From positions 181,018,015 through 181,082,014 of the forward strand of contig OY282558.1 in NCBI GenBank assembly GCA_958295665.1: a stretch of 64,000 bases of DNA, given 5' to 3'. Under the pieces are notes generated by a model. The model did not search any database, was not told the origin of the DNA, and saw only the letters and a list, made by a program, of their open reading frames with translations. Positions 24,710 to 32,760 of the stretch are shown piece by piece (the stretch's first letter is position 1; each line of letters starts with the position of its first letter). The translations under genes were made by a program, and so were the position numbers. This DNA is from Tipula vernalis. Lineage: Eukaryota; Arthropoda; Insecta; Diptera; Tipulidae.

Positions 24710-27696
24710 GGTTTTAGTCTGTCGATTGATACTTTGACCGGTTTGCCTTTAATTTCAAGTGTAAAAGTTTTATCTGTTTTCTCTATAACTCTGTAGGGTC
24801 CTGTGTACGGCGGTTCAAGTGATTTCCGTAATGCGTCCGTCCGTAAGAAAACATGAGATGAGGAAGGCAAGTCTTTCGAAATGAAAATTTTGTTCGTAGA
24901 ATGCCGAGATGCTGGTGTTGGTCGTATTTCTTTGAAATGATTTTTCAAATTTTGAACGAAATCGTTTTGTGAAATTTTGGTATCGGAAGATTGATCAAAA
25001 AATTGTCCAGGAATTCGAACAGTGGATCCATAAACTAGTTCTGCTGGTGTAGTTTTTAGTTCTTTGCTGTAAGTGGTACGAAGTCCCAGTAGAATTGTCG
25101 GTAAAATGTTAGCCCAATCTGGTCTGTTGTGACACATAATGGCTGATTTGATGGTGCGATGCCATCTTTCAATCATGCCATTACATTTTGGATTGTAGCT
25201 AGTTGTACGTCGATGTTGGAAGCCTAAAAGTGTAGATAATTCCGAAAATAAATGTGATTCGAATTGAGCCCCCTGATCTGTAACGATGAATTCTGGCACG
25301 CCGAATCGAGCTATCCAAGTTGAATATACGGCAAATGCGACAGTGACAGCAGTCATGTCCGGCACTGGCATCGCCTCAGCCCAACGCGAGTAACGATCAA
25401 TTAACGTCACGCAATATCGGTTGTTTCCGGAGATTGGAAGTGGACCAATGATATCCAAGTGAATTTCTGTGAATCGTTGAGAAGCGAGATTGTAAGAGCC
25501 GAGAGGTGATTGGATGTGCCTTGAAATTTTCGATTTTTGACATGGTATACAATTTTGAGCCATCGTTTTTGAATCTTTGGAAATGGAGGGCCAAACAACA
25601 TTTGAAGTCAATAATTTGATGGAAGCTTTTACGCCCGGATGAGATAAATTATGTAAAGATTCAAAAACAATTTTCCGAAATGCTGGCGGAATGAAGGGTC
25701 TTGGTACACCGGTTGATACGTCGCAACATATGGATTTAGTTGCGTTGAACGTTAGAGGAATTTGCACTAGTTTAAGAGATGTGTTTGTATTATTATTTAA
25801 AATCTCTCGTAGTTCGATATCATTGGTTTGAGCATCTGCGATTGCTGCATAATCAATGCTCTCAGGAATAGAAATTTGATTGATGCGGGAGAGGGTATCT
25901 GCAACGACATTATTTATGCCGGAGACGTGTTGAATATCGGTAGTGAATTGGCCGATGAAATCTAGATGTCTGAATTGACGAGGAGATGCTTTTTCAGGGT
26001 TTTGTTTGAATGCGTAGATTAATGGTTTGTGGTCGGTGAACAATGTGAACTCACGACCTTCCAATAAGAATTTGAAGTGCTTAATGCCAGAGTAAGCTGC
26101 AAGCAACTCTCTGTCATAAGCACTGTACCGTTTTTGCGTTTCGTTAAGTCGTACTGAGAAGAAACCGAGTGGTTGCCAAGTATCGGAGATGTACTGCTGT
26201 ACAACTGCCCCAATTGCCGTATCTGAAGCGTCGACCATGATCGCGAGTGGAGCTAAAATCGCTGGGTGATTCAGCAACGTTGCTTCGCATAATTTTGATT
26301 TACAATTTTCAAAAGCTTGAATTAGTGGTGTTGACTCAATTAGTTGTTTGCTGTTTTTTTTATAACCTTTGAGTAAATCGTTTAGAAGAATTTGGTCTGC
26401 CGCGGCGCCGGGAATGAAACGTCTGTAAAAATTTATCGTGCCCAAAAAACGTTTGATACCATCAACAGTTTCTGGGCGTTTATAGTTTTTGACAATTTGG
26501 ATGCGGTCTTGATTTGGAAGTATACCTTGTCCAGTGACCGTGTGTCCTAAAAATACAATTTCTGTCTGTGCGAAAACGCATTTGTCCGTATTAATTATAA
26601 GTCCGTTGTCTGAAAATTTTTGAAAAACAATTTCGAGGTGTTCTAAATGTTCGTCAAGTGATTTGGATGCAATTAATACGTCGTCTAAATATACAAAACA
26701 GAAGTTAAGGCCTAAAAGTATGGAATGCATTAGTCTTTCAAATGTCTGTGCTGCATTCCGTAGTCCGAATGTCATTTTTGTGAATTCAAAAAGGCCGAAA
26801 GGTGTAGATATTGCTGTTTTGGGTATGTCCGTTGGTTCGATGGGAATTTGGTGGTACGCCTGGACAAGGTCTAGTGTCGAAAAAATGGTGCAACCTTCAA
26901 GTTGATACGAAAAATCTTGAAGGTGCGGAATGGGGTAACGATCTGGGATGGTTATATTATTCAACGACCTATAATCACCACATGGTCTCCATGTTCCATT
27001 CTTCTTCTTGACTAAATGAAGTGGACTGGACCAGGCACTGCTACTTGGTCTGCATATTCCTTGTGCCATCATGTGTTCGAACTCAACTTTTGCAATTTGC
27101 AGTTTGTCGGGTGCCAAACGTCGTGTTTTACAAGATACAGGGGGTCCATTAGTTTCCAAACGGTGAGTAATTTTGTGTTTAATTAATTTAGTAGATAGAC
27201 CACTGTTCACTAAACCCGGAAATTTCCCGATCAAAATGTCGATTTTAGAATTTTGGTTCGTTTTGTTAATAAAAGATAGGGTCGGATTTGGTTCTTGTGA
27301 TAAGACACCTCTGACAAACAGGGAGGTTAACGGATCAATTATCCTCTGTCCCTGGATGTCTACTAAAAGGCCTGTTTGTTTTAAAAAATCCGCCCCTATC
27401 ATTGGCAATGAAACTTCAGCGATGATAAACTCCCAACGGAATTTTCGTCGAAGTCCGAAGTCTAATTTTAAAATTTTAGTGCCGAAAGATTTTACCGGAG
27501 TGCCGTTTGCCGCGAATAATTTTTTTGTAGAATTTGATATAAGTGTTGTTTGATACAGATTTTCTGGAATGACTGAAACATCTGCTCCGGTGTCCACTAA
27601 AAATTTTAGTCTCGTGTTTCTATCAAAAATTACTAAACGGCTCGCTAGTTGACCATCAACACTTGCCGTTAATTCGTGATGGTCTAGCGAAAATTT
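24634..27696 (-). CDS. pol: Pol polyprotein of the CsRn1-type retrotransposon
   Basis: About 1,020 codons, expressed by a -1 frameshift at 27690-27696; 987 of them follow the protease motif. Numbering from that motif: protease DTGA at 2-5, reverse transcriptase about 150-400 with YLDD at 303-306, RNase H with D456, E497 and D522, integrase zinc finger H649, H653, C683 and C686, and integrase core D715, D774 and E810 (35 residues between the last two, DD35E). All catalytic residues are present and the frame is open throughout. The C-terminal tail after about residue 950 may be shifted: an overlapping frame (24709-24503) encodes the basic TRSRRIIRTPSRY tail often seen at the end of gypsy pol proteins. 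Function: copying the element's RNA into DNA and integrating it. Confidence 0.95.
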   Translation of the reverse strand, partial: KFSLDHHELTASVDGQLASRLVIFDRNTRLKFLVDTGADVSVIPENLYQTTLISNSTKKLFAANGTPVKSFGTKILKLDFGLRRKFRWEFIIAEVSLPMIGADFLKQTGLLVDIQGQRIIDPLTSLFVRGVLSQEPNPTLSFINKTNQNSKIDILIGKFPGLVNSGLSTKLIKHKITHRLETNGPPVSCKTRRLAPDKLQIAKVEFEHMMAQGICRPSSSAWSSPLHLVKKKNGTWRPCGDYRSLNNITIPDRYPIPHLQDFSYQLEGCTIFSTLDLVQAYHQIPIEPTDIPKTAISTPFGLFEFTKMTFGLRNAAQTFERLMHSILLGLNFCFVYLDDVLIASKSLDEHLEHLEIVFQKFSDNGLIINTDKCVFAQTEIVFLGHTVTGQGILPNQDRIQIVKNYKRPETVDGIKRFLGTINFYRRFIPGAAADQILLNDLLKGYKKNSKQLIESTPLIQAFENCKSKLCEATLLNHPAILAPLAIMVDASDTAIGAVVQQYISDTWQPLGFFSVRLNETQKRYSAYDRELLAAYSGIKHFKFLLEGREFTLFTDHKPLIYAFKQNPEKASPRQFRHLDFIGQFTTDIQHVSGINNVVADTLSRINQISIPESIDYAAIADAQTNDIELREILNNNTNTSLKLVQIPLTFNATKSICCDVSTGVPRPFIPPAFRKIVFESLHNLSHPGVKASIKLLTSNVVWPSISKDSKTMAQNCIPCQKSKISRHIQSPLGSYNLASQRFTEIHLDIIGPLPISGNNRYCVTLIDRYSRWAEAMPVPDMTAVTVAFAVYSTWIARFGVPEFIVTDQGAQFESHLFSELSTLLGFQHRRTTSYNPKCNGMIERWHRTIKSAIMCHNRPDWANILPTILLGLRTTYSKELKTTPAELVYGSTVRIPGQFFDQSSDTKISQNDFVQNLKNHFKEIRPTPASRHSTNKIFISKDLPSSSHVFLRTDALRKSLEPPYTGPYRVIEKTDKTFTLEIKGKPVKVSIDRLKPCHLENTQTYKHQLLKPIDQISTNN

Positions 27697-28667
27697 TTGT
27701 CAACATTTTTTGAGTGTTCCTCAAAATGTTCGCACCCCATCACACATTGTTTTGCGTTTTCACCGAATTTAAAATGAAAATAACAAATTTTAAATTTTGG
27801 ATTCAGTTTTCGAATTGGTGATCGTGACGGACTTCGAAATTTTGACCGAGAATTTGGACGTGCACGAGAATTGCTACATAATTCTGCAATCATTCCTGTT
27901 AGTTTATCAATTTTGCTGTCCGTCTCTGCTTTATAATGTTTCAGTTCTGTATTTTCTGTTGTAGAATCTGATATGCTGTTGATGTTTAATGAGTTTGTCA
28001 TCGTCTCCAAAATATTGTCTGCTCGAGTGGCTAATATTGCTAGTGAAACGTCATTTTCAAATGGAGTCAGTATCATCTGTATTTGTGCTGGAAGTCGTTT
28101 CATCCATAGTTGTCGTATTGCGTTGTCATCGAAAACTGTTCCCGCGTTCAGTCTGAATTTATTGAGTAGCATGGATGGTTTCTGGTCTCCGAGAGTAAGT
28201 CCGTGTAAAACATTATTTAATTTCGTCCGTTCCGTCTCTCCTAACACTCGTACAACTTCCTCCTTGAACGCAGTGTAAGGAGTAGTCTTTTTGTCCCGTA
28301 GTATTATATTTCCAAAAGTGTCGTGATGTCGTGCGTCTAAAGCTGCGAGTGCGTGTGCGTATTTTGTCTGTTCCGTGGTAATGTTTGCTAACAGGAATGA
28401 CTGCTCTAATATCGAAAACCAAATGACCGGATTTTGACTGTATAGGTGTTGTGGAGGTCTAAACGCTACATGTGCGATATTTGTCACATTAGCTGGTATT
28501 GATGTTATAACTGGAGGTGGAGAATTGGTTGATGGGCTTGGACCTTCCTCAGCACTGTTATCATCGATTGTCAGTTGTTGTCGTAGTGCGTCTATTAAAG
28601 CCAAAATTTCTTCGTTAGTCATGGTTCTGTCTGGTGTGTTATCTATTTGAGGAGTATTGGGATCCAT
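27684..28667 (-). CDS. gag: Gag of the CsRn1-type retrotransposon
   Basis: About 327 codons from the ATG at 28665-28667 ([10 protein letters not shown]) to the stop at 27684. The frame is open further upstream to 28808, but that part is Phe/Tyr-rich leader and this ATG gives the expected Gag start. The middle shows the capsid-like pattern of retrotransposon Gags ([20 protein letters not shown], and W237-type helices near MKRLPAQIQ). The C-terminus is basic ([12 protein letters not shown]) and ends with a zinc finger [18 protein letters not shown], that is CX2HX9CX3C, the unusual CHCC knuckle of the CsRn1 clade. It would form the particle packaging the element RNA. The frame is intact. Confidence 0.92.
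   Translation of the reverse strand: MDPNTPQIDNTPDRTMTNEEILALIDALRQQLTIDDNSAEEGPSPSTNSPPPVITSIPANVTNIAHVAFRPPQHLYSQNPVIWFSILEQSFLLANITTEQTKYAHALAALDARHHDTFGNIILRDKKTTPYTAFKEEVVRVLGETERTKLNNVLHGLTLGDQKPSMLLNKFRLNAGTVFDDNAIRQLWMKRLPAQIQMILTPFENDVSLAILATRADNILETMTNSLNINSISDSTTENTELKHYKAETDSKIDKLTGMIAELCSNSRARPNSRSKFRSPSRSPIRKLNPKFKICYFHFKFGENAKQCVMGCEHFEEHSKNVDKNFR
27690..27696 (-). promoter_or_regulatory. -1 ribosomal frameshift heptamer A AAT TTT
   Basis: Read in the gag frame, the minus strand has A AAT TTT immediately followed by CGC and the gag stop TAG. This matches the slippery pattern X XXY YYZ. Slipping back one base moves the ribosome into the pol frame, which is open from this point and closed by a stop just upstream. 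Position, phase and frame all agree. No downstream pseudoknot was worked out by hand. Confidence 0.8.
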
Positions 28668-29454
28668 AATTTTTTTAAAAATAAAAATAAATTTAACACG
28701 AACAAAAAATTTTTTTAAATAGGTGAGAAAATGGTGATAATTGTGGACAGTGAAACAAACGAGGTAAGAATAATATTGTGAACTGACGACAAATGAGTAA
28801 ACCAACAAATAAACGACACCAAAATAATATTGATTTTTCGTTTTTTTTTTTTTTTAATTTTTTAACATGTAGTTCTTTAAAATTTGGAATACTCACGGTT
28901 CTCCTCCTTTCGTCGTGTACGCTTTTTGGTTAGTGATGATGTCTTCCTTGTGCGACCTTGCACGGCTAAACAACAAAAACTCTTTTAGCTTACCACGGGT
29001 GGGGGCCAGAACTGTTTATGTATTAACTACACTGAATATTTCGGTTGACCGCTTACCACTGGTGGGAGCTATGTCGTCAATGCAATATTCAGATGTTTGG
29101 TGTCTGGAAAATGGTTGATTTAAACTCGCTGTTATTAGCAGTTTAGTTGTTGATTTATAGCGATGTTTTGGCTGGCCGATATAGCTAAACGGTATTGTTG
29201 TTTAAAACGGCTTTGCTGGCTATTATGCTGAATTGCTGGTTAACGGCTTTGCTGATTGTTGTGCTGTATTGCTGGTTAACGGCTTTGCTGATTATTGTGC
29301 TGTATTGCTGGTTAACGGCTTCGCTGGTTGTTATGCTGTATTGCTGGTTAACGGCTTTGCTGATTGTTGTGCTGTATTGCTGGTTAATACGGTTTTGCTG
29401 ATTGCTGGTTATTATGCAGTTGTTCTGCTTGTTCTTTGGTTGGTTGCGTTTTTT
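28668..29454 (-). other. 5' untranslated leader of the CsRn1-type element
   Basis: Noncoding leader between primer-binding site and gag. It holds a 36-bp tandem repeat (29206-29410), listed separately. Two blocks with CCACGGGTGGG (near 28995) and CCACTGGTGGGAGCTATG (near 29055) on the plus strand are related to each other. Short frames through the leader are not conserved coding sequence. Confidence 0.7.
29206..29410 (-). repeat. 36-bp tandem repeat in retrotransposon leader
   Basis: Five consecutive 36-bp units starting at 29206, 29242, 29278, 29314 and 29350 plus a partial sixth. Each begins AACGGCTTTGCTG and ends GCTGTATTGCTGGTT, with a few substitutions between units. Because 36 is divisible by 3 they produce repetitive open frames in both directions, which are not evidence of a protein. 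The repeats lie just downstream of the primer-binding site, where packaging or promoter elements of retrotransposons often sit. Confidence 0.95.
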
Positions 29455-29473
29455 GATCACGTCGGGGTCACCA
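29455..29473 (-). promoter_or_regulatory. Primer-binding site, tRNA-Trp
   Basis: On the minus strand TGGTGACCCCGACGTGATC begins four bases after the 5' LTR (AAC spacer plus ambiguous edge base). It is complementary to the 3' end of insect tRNA-Trp including CCA. tRNA-Trp is the known primer of CsRn1-clade elements. Confidence 0.9.
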
Positions 29474-29476
29474 GTT

Positions 29477-29887
29477 ATGGGGTTTTAATTAACTATTCAT
29501 TTGATTATTAAAACACACCATAAATTTTATTTATTTAAATAAATCTTTATTATTTATTATATTTATTTAATGTATTTTTTAAAAGAACGTTATAACACTT
29601 CAATATGCATATCGTTCATACTATATTTATATTTATTTATTTTTAGTACATATAGTAATGAACTGCATATTTCGAATATCTATTTTCCACTGCCATTTTA
29701 TTTTCAAACAAAATGTTTGTTGGGTAAAAAAGCTATGTTTTTATGAACACTGCGTTTAGGGGAGAATGTAAGCGTTCCATATTTTATTGAACTCTATGAT
29801 TGCTTCTATTTGTTTACTCACTTGTTGACAATACGAATCTGAACAAATAATTTTTGGATAGGATTTATTTAGGAATATATCCCCACA
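29477..29887 (-). repeat. 5' LTR of the CsRn1-type element
   Basis: 411-bp copy of the LTR at 23990-24400, followed downstream (leftward) by the primer-binding site. It should contain the promoter. No clear TATA box can be singled out because the LTR is AT-rich throughout. Confidence 0.95.
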
Positions 29888-29963
29888 CGTATTCGTATTT
29901 CAAAATACTAACTATACGAATTTGTACATTTTCGACATGAATTCGTATTCAGAAATAAGGGCC

Positions 29964-30287
29964 CTGATCTAAAATCCAATGTCGAAAAATACACAGACTT
30001 TCCCAGGTTATCCAATATTTCTTCTAAGAGAGAGAATTTAATTCATAAAAGATTTGTGGAGGTAAATTTCTGCTTAAGAAATAAAATTTTCCATTTTTTG
30101 TCGATTTTTGGGTTCCTAGAATATTCTTCACTATAGTGTCGTCGGCTTCTAAGAGATTGTTAGGTCTTCGTCTTATATTGGCCTTAATGATATTTTTATT
30201 TTCACCCGTATTTATTAGTAGGGTAATGTTATCGGTGTGAAGTTTTCGACAAAATTTGTCAAACAAAATATTGAAGAAAGTGTACAA
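29964..30287 (-). pseudogene. Protease and RT start of the old gypsy element
   Basis: Relic of the pol N-terminus of the decayed errantivirus-like element. At 30215-30190 LLINTGENKNII corresponds to the protease active site, with the catalytic Asp changed to Asn. The segment from about 30020 to 29964 is the RT strand just before the FHQ motif; it stops at the Harbinger insertion and continues at 22149. The central RT region appears shortened. The upstream end runs into the palindrome. Nonfunctional. Confidence 0.65.
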
Positions 30288-31191
30288 TTTTTTTTACAGT
30301 GTAATTCAATAAAAAAAAATTGAAACGAAATATTACCTGGATAATGATAAAATAACTAATAAAATAAAATAAATATCACAGGAATTTAAGTTGCACTTAC
30401 GAATCTTAAATAAAATCAATTGGCAAGTTAAGATTGTCAAAATTCACACGTTTTTTTGGCGAAAATGTTGTCCAATTAATTTTGTCAGGGCCTAGAGTTT
30501 TCCGACATATCACATCATATGCCTTAAATAGCTCATACTATAAGCTATCGATATGATAATGTCAAATTAATGGCTAGTGGGGAACACTATGAATTGACAT
30601 GCTCTGAAATGCCAAAAAAGTAAAAATTCACACTATTTTTGGCGAAAATGAACAATTAATTTTGTCAGGGCGATCCTAGAGTTATAGTGTTCCCCGACTA
30701 GCATATGATGTGATATGTCGGAAAACTCTAAGATCGCCCTGACAAAATTAATTGAACAACATTTTCACCAAAACACGTGTGAATTTTGACTATCTTGGCA
30801 CTTCAGAGCTTGTCAATTCATAGTGTTCCCCACTAGCAATTAATTTGACATCATCATATCGATAGCTTATAGTATGAGCTATTTAAGGCATATGATGTGA
30901 TACGTCGGAAAACCCTAGGATCGCCCTGACAAAATTAATTGGACAACATTTTCACCAAAAAACGTGTGAATTTTGACAATCTTAACTTTTCAATTGATTT
31001 TATTTAAGATTTCTAGTTGCAACTTAAATTTTTGTGTTGTTTATTTTTATGTTATTAATTATTTTATTATTATCCAGGTAATATTTTGTCTCAATTTTTT
31101 TTTATTGAATTACACCGTAAAAAATATATGTACACTTTCTTCAATATTCTCTTTGACAAATTTTGTCAGAAACTTCACACCGATGGTAATG
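30221..31191. repeat. 970-bp palindrome (inverted duplication)
   Basis: The left arm (about 30221-30683) and right arm (about 30724-31191) are inverted copies with a roughly 40-bp loop (around 30684-30723). Differences are scattered substitutions and small indels. Each arm also contains two related copies of a block with AATTAATTTTGTCAGGGC, so there are four in total. The outer part of both arms includes the same 60-70 bp of old gypsy protease-region sequence, so this is not a simple insertion of a foldback transposon: retroelement sequence itself was duplicated in inverted orientation. No coding capacity. Confidence 0.85.
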
Positions 31192-31249
31192 TTTTGTTTT
31201 GTTTATTTATTTCGGCACCTCAGATAGGGCTGGAAATTTAAACCTCCGT

Positions 31250-32160
31250 ATCTTATTGTGAATCCGCTTGAAAATTTACTACTTCCTGATCGTTATTTTC
31301 GTGATTGTTAACCAATTTTCTAACAAACGAATTTCTCATCTACATCCATTGGGTCGGGAGTTGCCCATCTCGTTTTTTCATAATTAGGTGTATTAAATTG
31401 ATTAGGTTTAAGGTGATATAGATTGAATTCGGATTGTTGTTCTGATTTCATTTCCGTGTGATTTGAATTTGATTAGGTTTTTTGAGTTGTTTGAGATTGT
31501 TTCATTAATGCTAAATTAGCAGAGAAAAGCGTATGCTTCTTCTATATTTTTGGATTTCGCCGCCTGGGTGTAACCGATATAAGGCTTCCTTAAGCCTGAT
31601 ATAAATGCTGCAAGAGCATCTTCCTTGATAAATGCAGATTTCCTGCCACGAGTTATTGTAGATTTCTTTTTGTTTTGCTAACGTCTTGATGTTCGCGAGT
31701 CATTCTGTTTGTTTGCCCAAAGTTGGGACTTGTAATATGCTAGCTCCTGCTTGTCGCCAAGTACGTCAAGCAGAATTTGCTTTATTTCCTGAAATGATAC
31801 AGGGTCTCCGGTGAGGCAAATTATATCTTTCTAGCCAAGCTGCTAGTTGCTTTTTGTTCCCGTCAAATGAACGGATTGATTTTATGGCGTCAGGTATTAT
31901 AAATAGATCAACAGCTTGGTTTTTGTTATATATGACCTATTTGTTATGAACGGGAGTTGGGTCATCGTCTTTTTGTTTTTCAACACTTGATCGTGTTCAG
32001 TCTGTTTTAGGACCAAATTGTTCTACTGGGTTGCAAATGCTGCCAGTTGAATATTCATTTCATTTCTTTGTCCCACGTTCATTTCTTCTTCTATTGCCAT
32101 TAAATCTCTATTAGCTGAAAAAGGATTTAATAGACTTACTCTTCCTAGTACCTCTCTCTT
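31250..32160 (-). pseudogene. Gag remnant of the old gypsy element
   Basis: Minus-strand fragments resembling errantivirus Gag. Around 32110 the sequence reads NPFSANRDLMAIEEEMN. Around 31870-31840 IKSIRSFDGNKKQLAAWLE corresponds to a conserved Gag motif with the F-D-G-N core. Stops and frameshifts separate the pieces, and a Pro-rich or zinc-knuckle end is not recognisable. It lies between the primer-binding site and the protease relic, as expected. Confidence 0.55.
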
Positions 32161-32613
32161 TTCGGAAAATTTTGTCTAGGTTTGACTAATGTGCCTTATT
32201 TATGGAAGTTTTTGTTAATTTTTGTCTTTATGCGTTTATATCTTGTACTTAGTGCACTTTTGGTAGATTATTATTTTAATTTTAGCACGTTATGCACCTA
32301 TCTCGAAAATGAATATTCAAGTCCCTATTAATAGTACAAGATTAAATTTCGAAAAATAATATTTGAGAGAAAAACATAATTTTAGTTGATTTTTGCTGTC
32401 ATTCGAGATTACTGGTTCGTAGCTCGGTTATGTGAAGAGTGGCGAAAGCACAAATCGTTACATCGGCTGTCACCTTTAGCTGCAGATGTCACTGTATTAT
32501 ATATAAAAAATAATTACACTTAATTATTTCACTTAGTTATTTCGCGACGGATTAACTTCGAATTAATTTGTATTTATTAATTTGGCACTGTTTATTACTT
32601 AACTGTCACTAAA

Positions 32614-32629
32614 CCGTTCGGCTGCGCCA
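32614..32629 (-). promoter_or_regulatory. Primer-binding site of the old gypsy element
   Basis: TGGCGCAGCCGAACGG on the minus strand directly follows the LTR-like sequence starting at 32630. It resembles the tRNA-Ser-type sites of 17.6/297-group elements (TGGCGCAG core), though the downstream half differs. Confidence 0.55.
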
Positions 32630-32760
32630 ATTATGGAATTAAGATATACGAAAACGTGAAAAAATTATTTATTTTACACAAATTTATTATTTTGTCGTAA
32701 TACATCGAGTTATAGATCTTAAAACTGAAGTTTCTATTCTAAATTATATATAAACTTGCA
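32630..32760 (-). repeat. LTR-like end of the old gypsy element
   Basis: Sequence adjoining the primer-binding site. It begins ATTATGGAATTAAGATA on the plus strand and contains a TACATCGAGTTA block that recurs at 12275-12332. The outer end of the LTR cannot be placed. Confidence 0.45.

Larger units (their letters stand above)
23990..29887 (-). mobile_element. Complete CsRn1-type Ty3/gypsy retrotransposon
   Basis: A full-length LTR retrotransposon of about 5.9 kb on the minus strand. It has two 411-bp LTRs that read as identical, a 19-nt primer-binding site for tRNA-Trp, gag, a pol with protease, reverse transcriptase, RNase H and integrase, and a polypurine tract. The flanking host sequence repeats ATACG (minus strand) on both sides, a 4-5-bp target duplication. 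tRNA-Trp priming together with a CHCC zinc finger in Gag are the published hallmarks of the CsRn1 clade (Kabuki in silkworm is a relative). It sits inside the right subterminal region of the Harbinger transposon. The identical LTRs mean insertion was very recent. Confidence 0.95.
22150..29963. mobile_element. PIF/Harbinger transposon, internally deleted
   Basis: The ends are inverted copies of about 20 bp: GATCCCTATTTCTGAATACG at 22150 and, on the other strand, GGCCCTTATTTCTGAATACG ending at 29963. The trinucleotide CTG flanks both sides (22147-22149 and 29964-29966), a target duplication of the CWG type used by this superfamily. The subterminal regions carry many short motifs such as CGTATTCG and ATACGAAT. 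Without the retrotransposon inserted in it, the element is about 1.9 kb. It retains the last 57 codons of the transposase on the plus strand and a Myb/SANT-like gene on the minus strand, arranged tail to tail as in autonomous Harbingers. The bulk of the nuclease is missing, so it would need help to move. Confidence 0.85.
20130..32760 (-). mobile_element. Old errantivirus-like gypsy retroelement, fragmented
   Basis: Relics of one Ty3/gypsy element read from right to left: LTR-like sequence from 32630 rightward, primer-binding site, gag, protease, reverse transcriptase, RNase H, integrase and pol tail, ending near 20130. It is split by a Harbinger transposon (22150-29963) and carries a large palindrome (30221-31191) and a tRNA-like segment near 21.1 kb. 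All coding parts have stops or frameshifts, and the reverse-transcriptase active site is mutated. Pol resembles the 17.6/297/gypsy group. The left LTR was not found; similarity at 12275-12332 might be related. Boundaries are approximate. Confidence 0.75.

Noticed and set aside
25397..27553. Several 60-126-codon frames overlapping pol on both strands
   Set aside because: Shadows of the 987-codon pol frame.
29206..29410. CRISPR-like array
   Set aside because: Units are contiguous with no unique spacers, in a eukaryotic retrotransposon.
29185..29511. Repetitive short proteins on both strands of the retrotransposon leader
   Set aside because: A 36-bp tandem repeat is a multiple of three and stays open in several frames; it lies in the untranslated leader.
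30973..31227. 84-codon frame in the palindrome
   Set aside because: Its sequence is the inverted repeat arm, noncoding on the other arm as well.
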